Assembly (NCBI RefSeq): GCF_014839805.1
Contig: NC_051130.1
Coordinates: 6,386,001 to 6,450,000 of the forward strand
Source of the DNA: Manduca sexta
Lineage: Eukaryota > Arthropoda > Insecta > Lepidoptera > Sphingidae
Length of the DNA stretch: 64,000 nt
Direction of reading: 5' to 3'
A program made the position numbers and the translations under genes. Each line of letters starts with the position of its first letter. Within the stretch, counting starts at the first letter, position 1. Shown here piece by piece: positions 1-9,308 of this stretch. Below the pieces are notes generated by a model that saw nothing but the letters and a program-made list of their open reading frames with translations, was not told the origin of the DNA and ran no database searches.

Positions 1-222
1 AATTAATGCCGAGATTTTCACACTTTTGGTAATTTTTTGGAGCGATATCAACATGTGATTATTTTGAATGAGGGATTAAATTATATTTCTATTATCAAAG
101 CAAATTATATTTAATTACTTTTAGAGAAAATACATGATACAATTATGTGAAGTTATTTTAAATAAATTATGTATTAATAAAGCGAATAAATTAAATAAAA
201 AAATAGAAAGCATAATACTTTA
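1..222. other. Unrecognised AT-rich DNA
   Basis: No coding frame, RNA gene or repeat could be recognised in this stretch. Confidence 0.5.
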
Positions 223-530
223 CTGGTGGTAGGTATCTCATATGTGAGAGTCCACCTGGGAAGGTACCACCGCATTGTCTATTTCTGCCGCCAAGCAACA
301 GTGTGTAGTCACCGTAGTGTTCCGATTTGAAGGACATTGTAGCCAGTGTAACTACTGGACATAATAAGACTTAAATATCTCATTCTCAAGATGGCCAGCG
401 CAGTGGAATACCAAACAATACTTTGTAATTAAGGCGTTGGATGGTGTTTCTACTATATATGGGCGGTATAAACGCTTACCATCAGGCGAACGACAAGCTC
501 GTCTCGTCATTCAAAGCAAGTAAAAAAAAA
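223..530 (+). repeat. LINE/SINE 3' tail, lepidopteran RTE-like type
   Basis: The block opens with a 'tggtggtaggta' motif, contains 'ggtaccaccgcat', 'gccagtgtaactac' and 'taccatcaggcgaacg', and ends in a run of A at 521-529. This order of motifs is the layout I know from the 3' ends of RTE-like LINEs and the SINEs that share their tails in moths and butterflies. Only the tail is present, as expected for a 5'-truncated insertion. The family name is from memory and not checked. Confidence 0.6.
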
Positions 531-1405
531 CTACAAATTCAAAGTTTACCACGGGAGTTTGCTCAGAATGAACAAAGATTAATCTATAATTATCGGTATC
601 AACATTTTAGATCTTAGATTTAATTAGATTAGTTTTGTTCTGATGAGAAACACCGATTAAACGAGACCTCGTTTCATGATACGACGTTCTGTTCCAGTTT
701 TGCTAACACTAATTGATTTTTTAATAACATATTTTTCATCACTGGAGCTTCGAAATTGTTTTTTTTTACAATTAACTAACAAGTCGTCGAGGTCTTTCGT
801 TTAGTAAGCCATGACTTGCTATTATTTTAGTAATAAAGTATTGCATAACACTACACTCGTCAATTACTTTTTTAAAGTGTGTGTCGTTATTGCCAGATCT
901 CCTTAGATTTTTGTATTGGTCTCAAATCTATGATCGATTATGTTTCTGCCTAGGAATACGTAAATATCAGAGCGATAAACGAAACCATACAATCTAAAGC
1001 CAAGTATAGCCGTATGGCTTTTTTAATGCTACATTTTTGAATTCAGTAACGCAATGTCCAAATGACCCTGTATAATTCTTTTGATATAAATATGACATTT
1101 AGTATTTAGTTTTTAAATACAAAATCATATAACTCATTCCCATATTATCAGTCAACCATTTATTACGCTTATTTCACTATAATTATATAAACACTTCCCA
1201 CATACATGTGCCATTCAAACCCATCCACGAAGTTATCTCAGAGCCATTAATCAACGCTTACACTAACCCTGTAATAATTATAATTAATAATTTTATCACC
1301 TACAGCGGGTTGATGCGACCGTCTGCGCCACTTGACACTAGCAGACGGTTAATGGGATCCCATTTATCGGAGATAATTAATAGCTCTATACTCTTTTAAT
1401 CTTGA
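531..1405. other. Intergenic AT-rich DNA
   Basis: Only short chance reading frames are present, for example 63 codons at 1208. Nothing resembles a known protein or RNA. Confidence 0.5.
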
Positions 1406-1407
1406 TA

Positions 1408-1432
1408 GGGGAGACCGAGGGGAGTTGAAACA
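1408..1432 (+). repeat. Terminal inverted repeat of the pogo-like element, left
   Basis: It reads ggggagaccgagggg, followed by agttgaaaca. The first 15 bases match the inverted right end exactly, and a TA lies directly outside. Confidence 0.8.
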
Positions 1433-2008
1433 ATTTTCACGTTTTGTTTGATATAACTCATACTATTATCAGAAATCTTATGGTACTAGTACCAATCGAT
1501 AGGTTATTTTATACACTTGTGAATGGCTAGCATAAAGAAACTGTAAGCGTTAAAAATTGTGGTGAAAAATCGACTTAACCGTAACAAGTCAACTTGTTTC
1601 AACTCCCCTCATACCGAGGTAAGATGAAACAGAGGCCGAGGAGAGTTGAAACATTATGATTTTGGGGAGTTATAGGAGCTGCAAAATAAAAATGATGATT
1701 TGATTTAAAGGTTTAAATTAAAATTAAACTTTTCAAGTAATGAACGACCCTTTTTAGTAATATTTAATGACATATCAGTCAAGTAGGTCTAATACAAATA
1801 ATAAACTCCTAAATTACTAAAAAGTAACATGACGTCCTATGCGTAACATCAATTATAATCAGTCGAATCAACAAAATATTTTACATTCTTATTTAACTTA
1901 TAATCTATAGGTATTAACAATCAGTCGTTTTTTAAGTATTACAATAAGTACTAACAAATATTTAAGTAACAATAATCTAAAAAATGTCAAAGACAAATTG
2001 GAAACTAA

Positions 2009-2434
2009 TTAATCTGACAAGCAGTTGTGGCAAACGTAAGAAAGTTCTCTACCAGTACAAGCTTCATGAGCCCAGTTTTGGCATTCCAGACATTGAACCC
2101 ACTTTTCTTTGGATCTGCTATTTGAATATGGCTCCATACAGCAAATGCAGAAGGATTCCTCTTCTTCTTCATCACTGTCTTCGTTTCCTCTCTTTTTCTT
2201 GACAACCTTAACCTTTTTAGTTTTACTCCCTGGTTTTGATCTTTTTCTTGCTTTAGTTTCTTCAAAGTTAGGTTTCTTCACCTTTTCTTTAGCCGTTCTA
2301 GCTGCTTCGATTGCAGCTAGTTCATCTTTTACGGGAGTGTCAGTTAAGATAGCAGATTTCCCTTTGCGTCTATTTGTTTTAGTTCCTATTCTTGGAGGAG
2401 CCAAACCTCTCCAGCCATTTGATTCTCTGTCCAA
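2009..2434 (-). pseudogene. Transposase C-terminal remnant with PHD-like zinc finger
   Basis: The open frame has 141 codons. It holds a basic and acidic low-complexity stretch (KKVKVVKKKRG, EDSDEEEEE) followed by a cysteine/histidine finger: FCICCMEP, then CLECQNWAHEAC, then VCHNCLSD at the very end. A finger of this shape at the extreme C-terminus is known from insect pogo/jerky-like transposases. The frame picks up immediately after the deletion point near 2380-2400, so the DDE catalytic domain that normally lies between is missing. The nominal start codon is not a real translation start. Confidence 0.7.
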
Positions 2435-2796
2435 GAAGACAGAATGTTTTTATTATATTCCACACATAGCCAACTTATAGGCAAAAGTTCTGGTTTCCTT
2501 ATTACTCAGGCAAAAGTTAGCAGCAGCGCAGTTTAAAAGATAGTCATAGAGTATCTTCTCCTCTGAAGCAGTAAACACAGTTTTCTTGGGGTATCCAACT
2601 GTTGGAGCACCCACAGTTTCGTCAGCTTCATAAGCAGTCTTTTTATATATCTGTAGATTGAGGTGTAGTTCAGTTTGTAACTCGAAGTCGCTTCACGGAG
2701 ACTTTTGTGTCGTAAAGTGACTTCTTCAGCAGCGAGATCATAAATCTCGCGACTCGCCATACCTCTGTCGGTCTTTCGTTTATAATCAGTAGGCAT
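2401..2796 (-). pseudogene. Transposase N-terminal remnant (Psq/CENP-B-like HTH), frameshifted
   Basis: The frame starts at an ATG at 2796 with MPTDYKRKTDRG, then a helix-turn-helix of Psq type (KSLREATSSYKLNYTSIYRYIK, written here as two halves: KSLREATSSYK and LNYTSIYRYIK, about residues 32-53). This layout is the N-terminus of pogo/Tigger-like transposases, where the domain binds the inverted repeats. After YIK the reading must change frame by one base to continue through KTAYEADETVGAP and SEEKILYDYLLNC; a further stop near 2460 and another shift follow. It is broken in several places and cannot encode an active enzyme. Confidence 0.7.
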
Positions 2797-3257
2797 GCTG
2801 AAACAAATAAACGCATTAAATCAACAATAAAATCCTTTAATCTTTGTAGTTTTTATTTTTAGCTATAATCAGATATTAATTGAAAACGAGGAGAGTTGAA
2901 ACAGTCTGTTTCAAATCACCTCAGTGAGAAAATCCTCCCAATTTTTATTCAAATCACGATCAAGCAGTAATTACACAGAAATCAAATTTACCAATTATAT
3001 TTCATGAATCTATAGATAATGAGTATTCAAAACGTATATATTTCAACCCAAAATACAAAACCACTATTAAAGTACGAGCATCGTAAAAAATCGTGAAATA
3101 CTTACTTTTTGCTATTTTCGGCACATGTCACTCAGAACTATACAACCGCACGACTGACGCCACAGGCGCGAACTGACGCGATAGCGGGTGGCGGGAGGTG
3201 GTTGAAAAACGACGTTGCCAGATCGCTAACGGTTTTAGGTTCCGAGAAATCGGGACT

Positions 3258-3297
3258 GTTTCAACTCACCTCTGTTTCAAAACCCCTCGGTCTCCCC
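3258..3297 (-). repeat. Terminal inverted repeat of the pogo-like element, right
   Basis: On the minus strand it begins ggggagaccgagggg and then diverges. It carries two further 'TTGAAAC' cores within 40 bases. The flanking TA is at 3298-3299. Confidence 0.8.
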
Positions 3298-3310
3298 TAC
3301 TAAACAAGGC

Positions 3311-3545
3311 AAAAATACACACCAAGCCTGTATGTCCGAAGGGGTAGGCAGAGGTGCCACTATTCGGTAAGTGTGTTCCGTCTCACAATGTAATAGGATG
3401 CGAGTCTGCGCCATGTCGGATACAGATTCCGGACTCCGGGCTGATTGAGAAAAAAAACAAAAATTCCTTTGCCTGATCCGGGATTTGAACCTAGCACATC
3501 AGAGCGGTATGGTACATGCAATACAACTAAGTCACAGTGGCTATC
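3311..3545 (-). repeat. tRNA-derived SINE copy
   Basis: It shares its full order of motifs with the better-preserved copies at 47990-48283 and 61720-61986: 'ccgaaggggtaggcagaggtg', 'aagtgtgttccgtc', 'ccggactccgggctgat', and a tRNA-like B box read on the minus strand. It has diverged by many point changes. It lies directly beside the right end of the pogo-like element. Confidence 0.75.
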
Positions 3546-5297
3546 TTGACACTAGAGGCTAAATATGGAAGCTTGAGCATATCTTTTGAATCAGTATTGT
3601 AAAACGAAATGCTAGAACCATGGTGCTTATGTGTATGAATTGGACCATATTTGAATATAAATGTTTTTCTCTCGAGTAGACGGTGTTTATACGACAAATT
3701 AGCTCTACGATTTTATTACAATTTAATATGAAATCGAAAATGAATTAGCAATTGAATTTTAATTCTAATTCCTAAGTGTTATAATGTTATGATAAAGTGG
3801 TACAAAATATCACCTAAATACTAACACATTAAGATGTTTGAGTAGTAGTTATCTAAGAACAGGATACTAAAAGCAACACAGAATTGATTCAAGTTAATAA
3901 AATCTAGTTCACCATTAAAATAACTATATTTATCGCAATTTATTCCATATTCCAAGAATACATTTTGTATAAACGTAACAGTTTCTTAAGTGTTTGCGAA
4001 GTCGTTGTTTCTATGCGCATTAATGTACAAACATGTTAAAATGAAGTAAGAAATAGTTTTTCATTCTTTAAAGGTAAGCATTGTTTGAGAACCAAATTTC
4101 GGCGATTATGTAAATTCCCACGAAATTGGCGGCGAGCCTACAGCGACTTACTGAACACAATTCATACCCCAAGCTAATAGTGAGCAAAACACTCCAATAT
4201 AGTCTAGCCGGACTTGAGGATCGAATCTTAGACATGGTAATGGTAAGTATAAAAAAAAGAAACACGCTTTATTTGTCACGGTTACAATATAAAAGAATAA
4301 TTAACATAATGAACGAAAAAAAAGAATTAAACAAAAAAAAAAATCATCAACACAATAATTAAAAAGCATGAAAATGATAACTTGGGTATTAATGGATGTT
4401 CCCAATCTTTACCCATGGTTCAGTTGTAGCTATATCAGATAGGTGACCACTCAGCATAACGTGATGTGGTGCAAACCAATATACTCCATGTAAAATGCTG
4501 TCTTAAAAAACTACCTGAATTTTCTTTATTAATGATGTGAGTTAATTCTATCTTAGTTGAATTTTGGATATATAATTTTATCCTATCCTTATCTACGTCT
4601 TGACTTCTAATTAATATAAAGGGTTTTAATTCCTTATTACCTGACCAGACCAACAGGAATTAGTATCTTTCCTCGTTATGCCATGCTATCGAAGATCAGT
4701 GTCCACAAACTTAAGTCTTTACGACAAAATGTTGAAATATGCATAAAATTAATTAAATATACAAGTAGTTTATAAACGGAATACTAAGACGACAATAACA
4801 ATTAATTTAATTAGAAATTTTCAATTTCTTCCTGACATAGAAATCGTTGCCATGGAAAATTGAGCTAAGTTAAGATATTATAAAGTCTTCCCGATAGAAT
4901 ATAGGCAAAAAGAAGTGTTGAAACAACCATAATTAGAAGTAATTAGGTAGAGTCAAGATGTTTTTCTACAGTTGCCACAGATGGAGCATAAAGTTGAATT
5001 TGCCGAAATAAACAATGCTGCTTTTTGCACGAAAAAAGTTAATAACAAGCTCATATATGATAAATAAATTCTAAGCATACATCGACATCTACACTTTTAT
5101 ACATACATTTACAGCTCTACAACTCAGCGTGTGTTAAGGTTGGTAATGAAGTAGGAATCGAGCAACCCAATCTAAACTGTTCTACATTGATTATAAAACT
5201 CACAATTCTAGAGAAATTATGGATGGGCTGCTATGCTTTAAGGAAGGAGATATGAAGTGAAGTTGGTTGTTTGTGACTTTTTTTTTTAAATTACTCA
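3546..5297. other. Intergenic AT-rich DNA
   Basis: About 1.75 kb without a convincing coding frame. The longest frames are under 80 codons and low in complexity. Confidence 0.5.
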
Positions 5298-5301
5298 GTC
5301 G
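5298..5301 (+). repeat. Target-site duplication GTCG, left
   Basis: GTCG lies directly before the 5' LTR and recurs directly after the 3' LTR at 11269-11272. Confidence 0.85.
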
Positions 5302-5420
5302 TGTAAGCCTACCTTATTTTTATTAGCATACATTAATAGTATTATATAAATATATTTAACGACTTAATAATACCGCCGTATGGATTGATTTAATCGAGGC
5401 GATAATAAATATTTGAAATT

Positions 5421-5460
5421 GTTTGACGTTTATCTGACAGGTGACAGATAAACGTCAAAC
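5421..5460. repeat. Perfect inverted repeat in the LTR, 16-bp arms
   Basis: The arms GTTTGACGTTTATCTG and CAGATAAACGTCAAAC are exact reverse complements around an 8-base loop. It ends 7 bases before the TATA box, so it may bind regulatory factors as DNA. The same repeat is in the 3' LTR at 11083-11122. Confidence 0.9.
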
Positions 5461-5467
5461 TGAATGC

Positions 5468-5474
5468 TATAAAT
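5468..5474 (+). promoter_or_regulatory. LTR TATA box
   Basis: TATAAAT lies about 75 bases upstream of the AATAAA at 5544-5549, the arrangement expected for U3 promoter and R polyadenylation signals. Confidence 0.6.
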
Positions 5475-5543
5475 GAGCTTGCTTCAAATGAGTGGGGCCA
5501 TTCGTCGCTGAGACGGCATACTGTTTAAGTCGTAGAAAGACAT

Positions 5544-5549
5544 AATAAA
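5544..5549 (+). terminator. LTR polyadenylation signal AATAAA
   Basis: AATAAA lies 57 bases before the LTR end. The copy in the 3' LTR would direct 3' end formation of the element's transcript. Confidence 0.5.
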
Positions 5550-5608
5550 TCCGTTTACATCCGTGTAATCCTCGTTTAATTTCTGGAATAAGGGACTAGT
5601 CCTTTATT

Positions 5609-5621
5609 TCAGAAGTGGGAT
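5609..5621 (+). promoter_or_regulatory. Putative primer-binding site (tRNA-Leu)
   Basis: TCAGAAGTGGGAT begins two bases after the 5' LTR. It is complementary to the acceptor/T-arm region of animal tRNA-Leu as I remember it, but starts a few bases inside the CCA end. mdg3-like elements use tRNA-Leu. The tRNA comparison is from memory. Confidence 0.5.
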
Positions 5622-5706
5622 ATATCCACTACGCCTACTATTTCGGCGAAATACGGTCGACGAAGTGTAATAGTGGAAAATAATTGTTAATAATTATTTC
5701 TGAGAT

Positions 5707-7548
5707 ATGGATTCAACCGGAGGTGAAAAACATGCACAAGGTAACCACGGCAGGCAAGGAATTGCAGGTCAAGGACGCAATTTACGAAATCGCCGTTACG
5801 ATCAAGATAACACCTGCGCGCAAAAACGTCGAAGAGAACGATCAAACACTGGTAGCTCAGAGGCTGAGGAAGGAAACGTAAGCAACCGTAGTGAGAATCA
5901 CACTAGTGGTCATAATGAACAAGATGATGGTCGTCACGATCGCGTGTATCGTAAGCGACGCAGCAGGTCGCGACGCAGCAGGTCGCGACGCAGCAGATCG
6001 CGACGCAGCAGATCGCGACACAGCAGATCGCGACGCAGCAGATCGCGACGCAGCAGATCGCGACGAAGCAGATCGCCACGCAGGGAATCACGGCACAGTG
6101 GTTCACAACGCAGCAGTACGAGACCAGATATGCGGGATCAGGAGCAGGATTTAAGAACCGGTAGTACCTGCAATATACCATCTGTAACAGTAAGTACTTC
6201 CAATACTCTTGACAATGACACACGAGCGTTTTTGTCCTCTTTAGTCAAGGTTTTAGCTAGCAATCAACCGCATGGTAATAAATTTCCCATGTTAGGAAAT
6301 GTAATACCTGAATTCGATCCCATGGTTAAAGGCCAAACCATACAAATGTGGCTTAACAAGGTCGATGAATGTGCAAGACTTTATTATTGGGGTAGTGACC
6401 AAATAATACACTATGCCTTGCCCAAACTATCCGGGATCGCTAAAACTTGGTATCAGGCGTTGCCATCTATGTCATTTTCGTGGCCCGAATGGAAGATTAA
6501 ATTAGAAGACTCATTTCCGAGTAGTGATGATTACGCTGAGTTATTGACCGAAATGTTATCAAGGCGCGTAAAAGTTCACGAATCTCTAGAAATCTATTAT
6601 TATGAGAAAGTAAATCTGCTAAATCGATGTGATATACAGGGCAAGCGGGCAGTAGATTGCCTACTATATGGAATCGAAGATAGATCGCTGAGATTAGGTG
6701 CTAAGGCAGCTAAATGTCAAGTGCCAGAGCAAGTTCTAAATTATTTTCAATCGATTAAACAACAGCCCCGAGAGGTAGATAGATTAAAAGTAAACAATGA
6801 TAAGCGTAATGGTGCCAATATATCATCTTTCGTGAATACTTCGAGACAAACTGTTAACAATAATGAACAAAGGACCTCGAGACCCCAGAATAGTATGACT
6901 AACATTTGCTATAATTGCAATGAACCAGGACATTTAAGTTTTAAATGCACGAAAAAGATATTAAAATGCAACATTTGTAAAAGATTGGGACATTTGGCTA
7001 TTAATTGTCCCAGATTGCCGTCTGATACATCTTTTGACAATGACAAACCTAAAAACAAAGACGTCATGTGTATTGAAAATAACAGTTTTAGTGATGCCAA
7101 ATATTTAGTAAATTTAAAACTAAATGGCGATATCATTCAAGGCTACGTAGATTTGGGTAGCCAATGTACCTTGATTCGATATAGTGAGGCTATTAAAAGG
7201 GGCATTAGTTGGTCGGATAAACTTTTGCCAGCTATGAGGGGTATAGGGAATAATATAGTACTACCTTTGGGGTCATCAGACGTTCTGATCGAAATACAAG
7301 GTATTGCAGAAAAGGTTAATGCATATATTGTGGATGATTGTGTTATTAAGTATCCCGTTCTGATTGGGCATAGTTTTACTGAAAAGCCAGGAATAATTAT
7401 TACAAAAACTACACACTCTTTAATTTTCGCGCGTGACCATATGACCAAAATGAAGTTAATATTAATAGAAGATGTCACAATAATTCCAAAAAAACATGTC
7501 TCTAGTATTAGTAACTACTTTAAACGATTACTCGGGCAGTGTGCGTAA
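5707..7548 (+). CDS. Gag with SR-rich domain, two CCHC knuckles, and aspartic protease
   Basis: 613 codons. Residues 1-84 are basic and polar. Residues 85-140 are an arginine/serine dipeptide domain (RSRSRRSRS repeats) encoded by eight 15-bp units. Residues about 205-345 look like a retrotransposon Gag capsid domain (WLNKVDECARLYYWG, LSGIAKTWYQAL). Two zinc knuckles follow, C-X2-C-X4-H-X4-C at 401-414 and 421-434, which bind RNA in the family. The protease active site lies near D482 and reads VDLGSQCTLI, with Leu where most retroelement proteases have Thr or Ser. The frame ends just after pol opens in the -1 frame (overlap 7539-7548). Gag would assemble the particle, and the protease would cut the polyproteins. 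Confidence 0.9.
   Translation: MDSTGGEKHAQGNHGRQGIAGQGRNLRNRRYDQDNTCAQKRRRERSNTGSSEAEEGNVSNRSENHTSGHNEQDDGRHDRVYRKRRSRSRRSRSRRSRSRRSRSRHSRSRRSRSRRSRSRRSRSPRRESRHSGSQRSSTRPDMRDQEQDLRTGSTCNIPSVTVSTSNTLDNDTRAFLSSLVKVLASNQPHGNKFPMLGNVIPEFDPMVKGQTIQMWLNKVDECARLYYWGSDQIIHYALPKLSGIAKTWYQALPSMSFSWPEWKIKLEDSFPSSDDYAELLTEMLSRRVKVHESLEIYYYEKVNLLNRCDIQGKRAVDCLLYGIEDRSLRLGAKAAKCQVPEQVLNYFQSIKQQPREVDRLKVNNDKRNGANISSFVNTSRQTVNNNEQRTSRPQNSMTNICYNCNEPGHLSFKCTKKILKCNICKRLGHLAINCPRLPSDTSFDNDKPKNKDVMCIENNSFSDAKYLVNLKLNGDIIQGYVDLGSQCTLIRYSEAIKRGISWSDKLLPAMRGIGNNIVLPLGSSDVLIEIQGIAEKVNAYIVDDCVIKYPVLIGHSFTEKPGIIITKTTHSLIFARDHMTKMKLILIEDVTIIPKKHVSSISNYFKRLLGQCA
5956..6075 (+). repeat. 15-bp minisatellite, eight units, coding for SR repeats
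   Basis: Eight consecutive units of cgacgcagcagRtcg run without gaps from 5956 to 6075. Variation is limited to single bases, for example the fifth unit has cgacac and the eighth cgacga. Being 15 bp long, each unit adds five residues without changing frame. Confidence 0.9.
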
Positions 7549-9308
7549 CTGGTTCTTTACGTGGTATACCGTACAATGAGTACTATATAATGCCGGGCGA
7601 ATATTGCTTAGAAAATGGTAAAGGCAGGATATTGGTGCAGAACCTCAGCGAAAACATTATTTGTTTGAAACAACATTCCCTCATTACACGGGTTCATTGC
7701 GTTAATAACTGTGTAGATATAAACATGTTAGATTTTGAAAACGACGCCGTTACAATAAATTACGGCGAACAACTTAGTAATTATGAGGTAACTAGATTAA
7801 AGGAACTTCTCAAGAAATACGAAACGTGCTTTTCAGACAACTTAAATGATTTAGGTTTGACCAACGTGGTTCAAATGGAAATTGATCTAAACGACTCAAA
7901 ACCAGTTGTTTATCGCCCGTATAGACTTTCATTCCCTGAGCGTGAGCAAGTCCGGTCTATGGTAAAAGAAATGATGGAAGCTGGCATTATATGCGAATCA
8001 AGTTCGCCATATGCAAGTCCTGTCTTAATAGTAAAGAAAAAGACCGGCGAAAGTAGACTGTGTGTTGATTATCGCGCCCTAAACAATAAAACTCGAAAGG
8101 AGTATTATCCATTACCTTTAATCGACGATCAGCTCGATAGACTAGCCGGAAATTCTTTATTTATTAGTTTGGATCTCGCTTCTGGGTACTACCAAATCCC
8201 TATAGAACTCAAATCGCAGGATAAGACCGCCTTTGTGACGCCGGATGGACAATATCAGTTTAAACGCATGCCATTTGGTTTAGCGAACGCTCCCTCCGTA
8301 TTCCAACGAACAATGAATAAAATATTACTAAAAGTTAACTATACAATAGTTTACATGGATGACGTGCTTATACCGGCACAGTCATTCGATCAAGGACTGA
8401 TGCGTTTAGGTGAGGTACTACAAATTTTTAGCGACTCCGGTCTTACCTTAAAAATTAAAAAATGTTACTTTTTCTGTACTGAATTGGAATTTTTGGGATT
8501 CCACGTAAGTGGTAAAGGAATACGACCAGGGACGCACAAAACAGAAGCTATTCAAAATTTCCCTACCCCACGAAACGTTCACGACGTTAGGAGATTTATT
8601 GGTCTAACCAGTTTTTTCCGTAGGTTCGTGAAAGACTTTGCCCTTATAGCCCGCCCTCTCACAGATCTAATGAAGTCTAAATTTGAATGGAAATGGTCCG
8701 ATGATCAGGAGGCAGCCTTTAATATTTTAAAAGAAAAGTTAGTTGAACGTCCTATACTGGCTTTATACGATGCTAAATTAGAAACCGAATTGCACATAGA
8801 TGCATCAAAATTAGGTGTTGCAGGCATACTTATGCAAAAAGGTGTAGACGGTTTGCTTAGGCCGATAGCATATTATAGTCGAAAAACCACAGTAGACGAG
8901 CAAAAATTCCATTCTTTTGAGCTAGAAACCCTTGCAGTTGTTGCATCATTGAATCGTTTTCGCGTTTATCTATTAGGACTTAAATTTAAAATAGTTACCG
9001 ACTGCAATGCACTCCGTACCACACTAACCAAAAGAGATCTTATACCTCGAATCTCACGTTGGTGGGTGCAGTTCCAGGAATATGATTTCGAAATTGAATA
9101 TAGACCTGGTTCGCGTATGGCTCACGTAGACGCGTTAAGCCGTAGTCCTGTTTCTGAACCCACCGACGGGGATATCGATCGCATAATCGATGTCTTACAT
9201 GTAGACGTACGGGATTGGATAGCTACAGTACAGAGCAATGATAGTGAGATTAAACGCATTAGAGGGATTTTAGAAGATGATAAGATGAAATTTGTAGCAG
9301 ATGTGTGA
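7539..9308 (+). CDS. Pol part 1: reverse transcriptase and RNase H
   Basis: 589 codons open in the -1 frame relative to Gag; the first triplet is GTG, so it is probably reached by frameshifting, not by its own start. RT motifs are in order: LCVDYRALNNKT, SLDLASGYYQIPI, MPFGLANAPSVFQ, YMDD at residues 272-275 (the catalytic aspartates) and FLGFHVSGKGI. RNase H follows with ELHIDASKLGVAG (catalytic D421), ELETLAVVASLNRFR and VDALSR. It would copy the RNA genome into DNA and remove the RNA strand. The frame stops at 9306-9308, four bases into the integrase frame, which is unusual because pol is normally continuous here. Confidence 0.95.
   Translation: MCVTGSLRGIPYNEYYIMPGEYCLENGKGRILVQNLSENIICLKQHSLITRVHCVNNCVDINMLDFENDAVTINYGEQLSNYEVTRLKELLKKYETCFSDNLNDLGLTNVVQMEIDLNDSKPVVYRPYRLSFPEREQVRSMVKEMMEAGIICESSSPYASPVLIVKKKTGESRLCVDYRALNNKTRKEYYPLPLIDDQLDRLAGNSLFISLDLASGYYQIPIELKSQDKTAFVTPDGQYQFKRMPFGLANAPSVFQRTMNKILLKVNYTIVYMDDVLIPAQSFDQGLMRLGEVLQIFSDSGLTLKIKKCYFFCTELEFLGFHVSGKGIRPGTHKTEAIQNFPTPRNVHDVRRFIGLTSFFRRFVKDFALIARPLTDLMKSKFEWKWSDDQEAAFNILKEKLVERPILALYDAKLETELHIDASKLGVAGILMQKGVDGLLRPIAYYSRKTTVDEQKFHSFELETLAVVASLNRFRVYLLGLKFKIVTDCNALRTTLTKRDLIPRISRWWVQFQEYDFEIEYRPGSRMAHVDALSRSPVSEPTDGDIDRIIDVLHVDVRDWIATVQSNDSEIKRIRGILEDDKMKFVADV

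Larger units (their letters stand above)
1408..3297. mobile_element. Internally deleted pogo/Tigger-like DNA transposon
   Basis: Inverted ends are visible: 'ggggagaccgagggg' at 1408-1422 and its reverse complement at 3283-3297, each flanked by TA (1406-1407 and 3298-3299), the target duplication of the Tc1/mariner superfamily. Inside, on the minus strand, are the first part of a transposase (a Psq-type helix-turn-helix) and its last part (a PHD-like zinc finger), with no DDE core between them. The element is about 1.9 kb, so the catalytic middle has been deleted. Several subterminal copies of a 'GAGTTGAAAC' motif occur near both ends. It must have depended on transposase from an intact relative. 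Confidence 0.8.
5302..5606 (+). repeat. 5' LTR
   Basis: It starts TGTAAGCC and ends TCCTTTA, so it lacks a canonical CA end. It is 305 bp and matches the 3' LTR base for base in my reading. It contains a 16-bp perfect inverted repeat (5421-5460), a TATA box (5468-5474) and an AATAAA (5544-5549). Confidence 0.95.

Noticed and set aside
5956..6075. CRISPR-like array because of short regular repeats
   Set aside because: The units are directly adjacent without spacers and lie in an open gag frame of a eukaryotic element.
5903..6223. 106-codon minus-strand frame with repeated VAICC
   Set aside because: It is the antisense reading of the 15-bp repeat in gag; the periodic repeat keeps other frames open.
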